From: Mesostigma viride
Lineage: Eukaryota > Streptophyta > Mesostigmatophyceae > Mesostigmatales > Mesostigmataceae
Assembly (NCBI GenBank): GCA_009746045.1
Contig: RPFO01000022.1
Location: forward strand, 2,095,790-2,159,789
Length of the DNA stretch: 64,000 nt
Direction of reading: 5' to 3'
The notes under the pieces were generated by a model that was not told the DNA's origin, did not search any database, and saw nothing but the letters and a program-made list of their open reading frames with translations. Positions 60,934 to 64,000 of this stretch are shown in pieces (within the stretch, counting starts at the first letter, position 1; each line of letters starts with the position of its first letter). The translations under genes and the position numbers were made by a program.

Positions 60934-61768
60934 GTTGTCGTTGCGGCGGCAGCCGCAGCTATGGGTGCTGCGGAGCAAAATCCCAAAAGCACTGGTTGCA
61001 CTGGCCACTTGGCCAGTGGTGAGACTTCCAGTTGTTAACCGGCCAGGCGTAGTTCCTCGCTCGGTTAAACTAAAAGAAAAGAAAATGATTACCTCCGGTC
61101 CGCACCTTTTCCCCAGCTTGGGGTCTTTGGTGGGCCGGATGCCGTGACAGGTGCTCAACTGTCGCTTGGTCGGCCCAGTGCGCGAGCTGGTGCTCCGTAC
61201 CTGGGGATGCTTGCACCCCGGGTTGGAGCCGGATGGCTGGCACTGGCGACCCGTGTCTCGGTCCGCGGCCTGCGGCTTTTTCTTCGGAAATTGCTGCTGG
61301 CCAGCAAACTTTGCAATTGCCTTCCGCCGAGGGGGGGTGGTTGGGGCTGGGGACGGCGATGGGAAAAGCGCCTAAGCTAGAAATTTTTTCCCCACGCATA
61401 GAAACCTCGGGGGGAATGCGGTCTTGGCTGAACGGACTCTCGTTCAGCCAGGTGCCTGGGGCTGTGGCCTCGGGCATCCGGGCTGGCGGGGCCTGGGCTA
61501 GGTCCACGTTTTTTCTCGAAGCACCCCGGGTCTATGGGGAGACGGCCATAGCGGTACCGACTCGGGGCCCCGAGAGGGGTCATGATAGGCTGGCCGTGCG
61601 CAATCGCAGTGCAAATGCGCTGGGCCTTTTTGGGCCTGGCCATGCATCCACAGCCGCCGGGCACACGCCTCCCGATGTGGGGGGCTCCCGTTTTGCGGCA
61701 GGGCGGTCACTTGTGACAACGAGCAAGGTGGAGTGCGGCTTCAAGGGAAAGCCGGGGCGGGGGTGATT
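60934..61768. other. G/C-rich insert between duplicated blocks
   Basis: 835 bp present only in the left copy; the right copy has 32 bp here (62316-62347). No gene recognised. It may be the original interior, deleted on the right, or a later insertion. Confidence 0.5.
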
Positions 61769-61896
61769 GGGCAACGTACTTCATGAAGGGCCTTGAACGG
61801 CGTGCCTCCGGGCATGTCAATTAGTGTCACATGTATGCTTCCACTTATTGTTTTAATGAAGATGCTGGTTTTTGTGGGAGCTACGTGGGACATGAA
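61769..61896. repeat. Direct duplication, block C copy 1 (partial exon of gene H)
   Basis: 128 bp identical in length to 62348-62475. Minus-strand frame FMSHVAPTKTSIFIKTISG. It is fused at 61896/61897 to block A, making a chimeric exon EETPFKEPR-FMSHVAPTK. Confidence 0.9.
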
Positions 61897-62315
61897 TCGG
61901 GGTTCTTTGAACGGAGTTTCTTCTATACGTGAATGCGGGAACAAGAGGCCGCTGGATGAGCGGCTTATAGGTCGTAGTGTTTACTCGTAGCTGTTTGGCT
62001 AGAGCTTTTGTGATTAGTAGATGCAATATAGTGCATGGTTGAAAAATGAATTAAATAAAATGTGCGTTCCGCGCTTGGGTTGATTATACCCGGGCGGAAC
62101 GGGGCGTGAGGTGCAGTGCCCCTGAAAAGAACAACCTACGCATTATTTAATACTAGCCGTGCAGATTCGGGATATTCTACCCCCGGTCTGTACGGTTAGC
62201 GTCTTACTAGCATCCACTAAACATAAGGGTTTAATGACGTCAGTTAGCTAGGGATAAGGGAGGTTTTGCGACTAAAAGCCGCTCTGGCTGGTTTTGTCGG
62301 CCTCTTTCTTTGCTC
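61897..62315. repeat. Direct duplication, block A copy 2
   Basis: 419 bp copy of 60516-60933. Confidence 0.95.
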
Positions 62316-62358
62316 CCACCCACCCACCCGTGTCTTGGTTGCCTCTAGGGCAACGTAC

Positions 62359-62681
62359 TTCATGAAGGGCCTTGAACGGCGTGCCTCCGGGCATGTCAAT
62401 TAGTGTCACATGTATGCTTCCACTTATTGTTTTAATGAAGATGCTGGTTTTTGTGGGAGCTACGTGGGACATGAAATCATCTTTTTTCATCACAACCATG
62501 GCTGGAATTGAATCCCAAAATTTCTCAATCGCTCTAACAACTTCGGCTGGCAGTTTTTTGGCCCCCGTTCAACTGCCTCTCTCTCCTGGTTCGACACCGA
62601 AACGTCCTTGTCTTTCTCCATTGAAAACTGCACGTGAAGCACAACTGGCACGTCCAATGTAAGTAAACCTAGTACCTTCAT
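62359..62681 (-). CDS. Gene H, upstream exon with ubiquitin-like segment
   Basis: Read from about 62681. The first part is VLHVQFSMEKDKDVSVSNQE; the frame breaks at a T6 run (62554-62559) and one more base gives LPAEVVRAIEKFWDSIPAM. Then comes SHVAPTKTSIFIKTISGSIH with VTLIDMPGGTPFKALHE, ending at a donor GTACGT (62358). IFIKTISGSIHVTLIDMPGG resembles the first two strands of ubiquitin (IFVKTLTGKTITLEV). The rest of such a fold is not visible here. The start is uncertain; a palindrome lies upstream at about 62729. Confidence 0.5.
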
Positions 62682-62724
62682 GGGCGGATTAATTCATCAG
62701 CCGGAGTACAATTTTATTTTACAA

Positions 62725-63120
62725 CGCCAACGGCCGTTGGCATTACAGCAATGAAGTTAAGATAAAAACGTCGTAATGCAACGGCTGATAAAACTGGCGT
62801 ATAATCAATAACGCAAAAAAAATTGGCAAGAACTTTTTTTTGGAGGTCCAACGGCCGTTGGCATCACGTAAATCACAACAGCAATGATGGAAACTGATTT
62901 TGCAAGTCCAACGGCCGTTGGCATCAAGAAAATCAGAAGAGGGAGCGACTGCCCAAAAAACGCATAATAATAAAAATACCTTGCAGGTGGTTGACAGACG
63001 CGAATCTTGTGTGGCGACGTGGAATCTGCAAGGAATGCGCAAAAACGTTGCAATCAGAATTACAAGGATTACATATTTTCCACATTTAGTTTTTCAGGTC
63101 CAACGGCCGTTGGCATGAGA
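62725..63120. repeat. Four spaced palindromes upstream of gene H
   Basis: CAACGGCCGTTGGCAT near 62729, 62849, 62909 and 63101, each preceded by AGGTC or AAGTC-type sequence, in about 60-190-bp spacing. No gene seen. Confidence 0.9.
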
Positions 63121-63229
63121 TAAATATGAATACCACTACATGCGTGTGAGAAAATTGTGCCGGGTGACAGAGTTAAATCCAAGTTGCCCAGCAGGTGGGA
63201 GGGAGGGAAAAGGAGTGATCAATGAAATG

Positions 63230-64000
63230 CCCCCCCTCGGAGGGAGGAAGGGAGGGAGGGAGGGAGGGAGGGAGGTAGAAAGGAGGGAGGTAGGGAACGA
63301 GGGAAGGAGGGAGGGAAGGAGGGAAGAAGGGAAGGAGGAAGGAGGGAAGGAGGGAAAGGAGGGAAAGGAGGAGGGAAGGAGGGAAGGAGGGAAGGAGGGA
63401 AGGAGGGGAGGGAGGAGGGAAGGAGGGAAGGAGGGAAGGAGGGAAGGAGGGAAGGAGGGAAGGAGGGAAGGAGGGAAGGAGGGAAGGAGGGAAGGAGGGA
63501 AGGAGGGAAGGAGGGAAAGGAGGGAAAGGAGGAGGGAAGGAGGGAAGGAGGGAAGGAGGGAAGGAGGGGAGGGAAGGAGGGAAGGAGGGAAAGAGGGAAG
63601 GAGGGAAGGAGGGAAGGAGGGAAGGAGGGAAGGAGGGAAGGAGGGAAGGAGGCAAGGAGGCAAGGAGGCAAGGAGGCAAGGAGGCAAGGAGGCAAGGAGG
63701 GAAGGAGGGAAGGAGGGAAGGAGGGAAGGAGGGAAGGAGGGAAGGAGGGAAGGAGGGAAGGAGGGAAGGAGGGAAGGAGGGAAGGAGGGAAGGAGGGAAG
63801 GAGGGAAGGAGGGAAGGGGAAGGAGGGAAGGAGGAAGGAGGGAAGGAGGGAAGGAGGGAAGGAGGGAAGGAGGGAAGGAGGGAAGGAGGGAAGGAGGGAA
63901 GGAGGGAAGGAGGGAAGGAGGGAAGGAGGGAAGGAGGGAAGGAGGAAGGAGGGAAGAGGAAGGAGGGAAGGAGGAAGGAGGGAAGGAGGAAGGAGGGAAA
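63230..64000. repeat. (GGAGGGAA)n purine satellite running off the window
   Basis: About 770 bp of pure-purine plus strand, mainly the octamer, with a GGAGGCAA block at 63650-63695 and GGAAGGA variants at the end. It continues beyond 64000. Confidence 0.95.

Noticed and set aside
60516..62315. LTR retrotransposon with blocks 60516-60933 and 61897-62315 as LTRs
   Set aside because: Blocks lack TG..CA ends, primer site and purine tract, and the neighbouring 128-bp block is duplicated with them, so a tandem duplication explains it better.
63136..63695. Pro/Ser/Leu-rich frames of 158-183 codons
   Set aside because: By-product of the (GGAGGGAA)n satellite in three frames.

Overview
The window is a piece of a large, repeat-rich eukaryotic nuclear genome. 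Spliceosomal introns with GT..AG ends, LTR and non-LTR retrotransposons, TTAA- and TA-flanked DNA transposons, and a fragment of plastid rpoB all point that way. The plastid fragment and a plant-like initiator-tRNA primer site in the LTR element suggest a green alga or other plastid-bearing lineage. I cannot name the species.

Left part (1-22 kb): mostly transposons. It starts with a non-LTR ORF1 open to the window edge. Then come ORF1/RT remnants, a TTAA-flanked piggyBac-like element (2255-3943) and a complete Ty3/gypsy chromovirus (4329-13731, near-identical LTRs, GCGTA target duplication). Next are several 5'-truncated LINE copies with target duplications and a long LINE with endonuclease and RT (19.0-21.96 kb).

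Middle (22.8-34.3 kb): one large minus-strand multi-exon gene of unknown function. One intron (26138-26979) is built from about 15 tandem copies of a 46-bp unit carrying the perfect palindrome CCAACGGCCGTTGG. The next (28102-33334) holds 14 more copies plus about 4.5 kb of (GGACAA)n.

Right part (34.5-64 kb): a second piggyBac-like copy with another element nested in it, the rpoB insert, then a minus-strand cluster of small genes of no recognised pathway. Three are related zinc-site proteins, two are MYND-finger paralogues and one is F-box-like. The same palindrome recurs between them, and a third satellite (about 207 bp per unit, 54.29-57.0 kb) also carries it. Two cluster genes are split by transposons, an 8.6-kb TA-flanked element (40214-48856) and a piggyBac-like copy (51000-52686). 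Removing each with one target-site copy restores an uninterrupted frame. The window ends with a tandemly duplicated exon block (60516-62475) and an octamer purine satellite.

Read every broken frame with caution: nearly all breaks, in host genes and retroelements alike, look like loss of one base, most often in a homopolymer run. Assembly error is a serious alternative to pseudogenisation.
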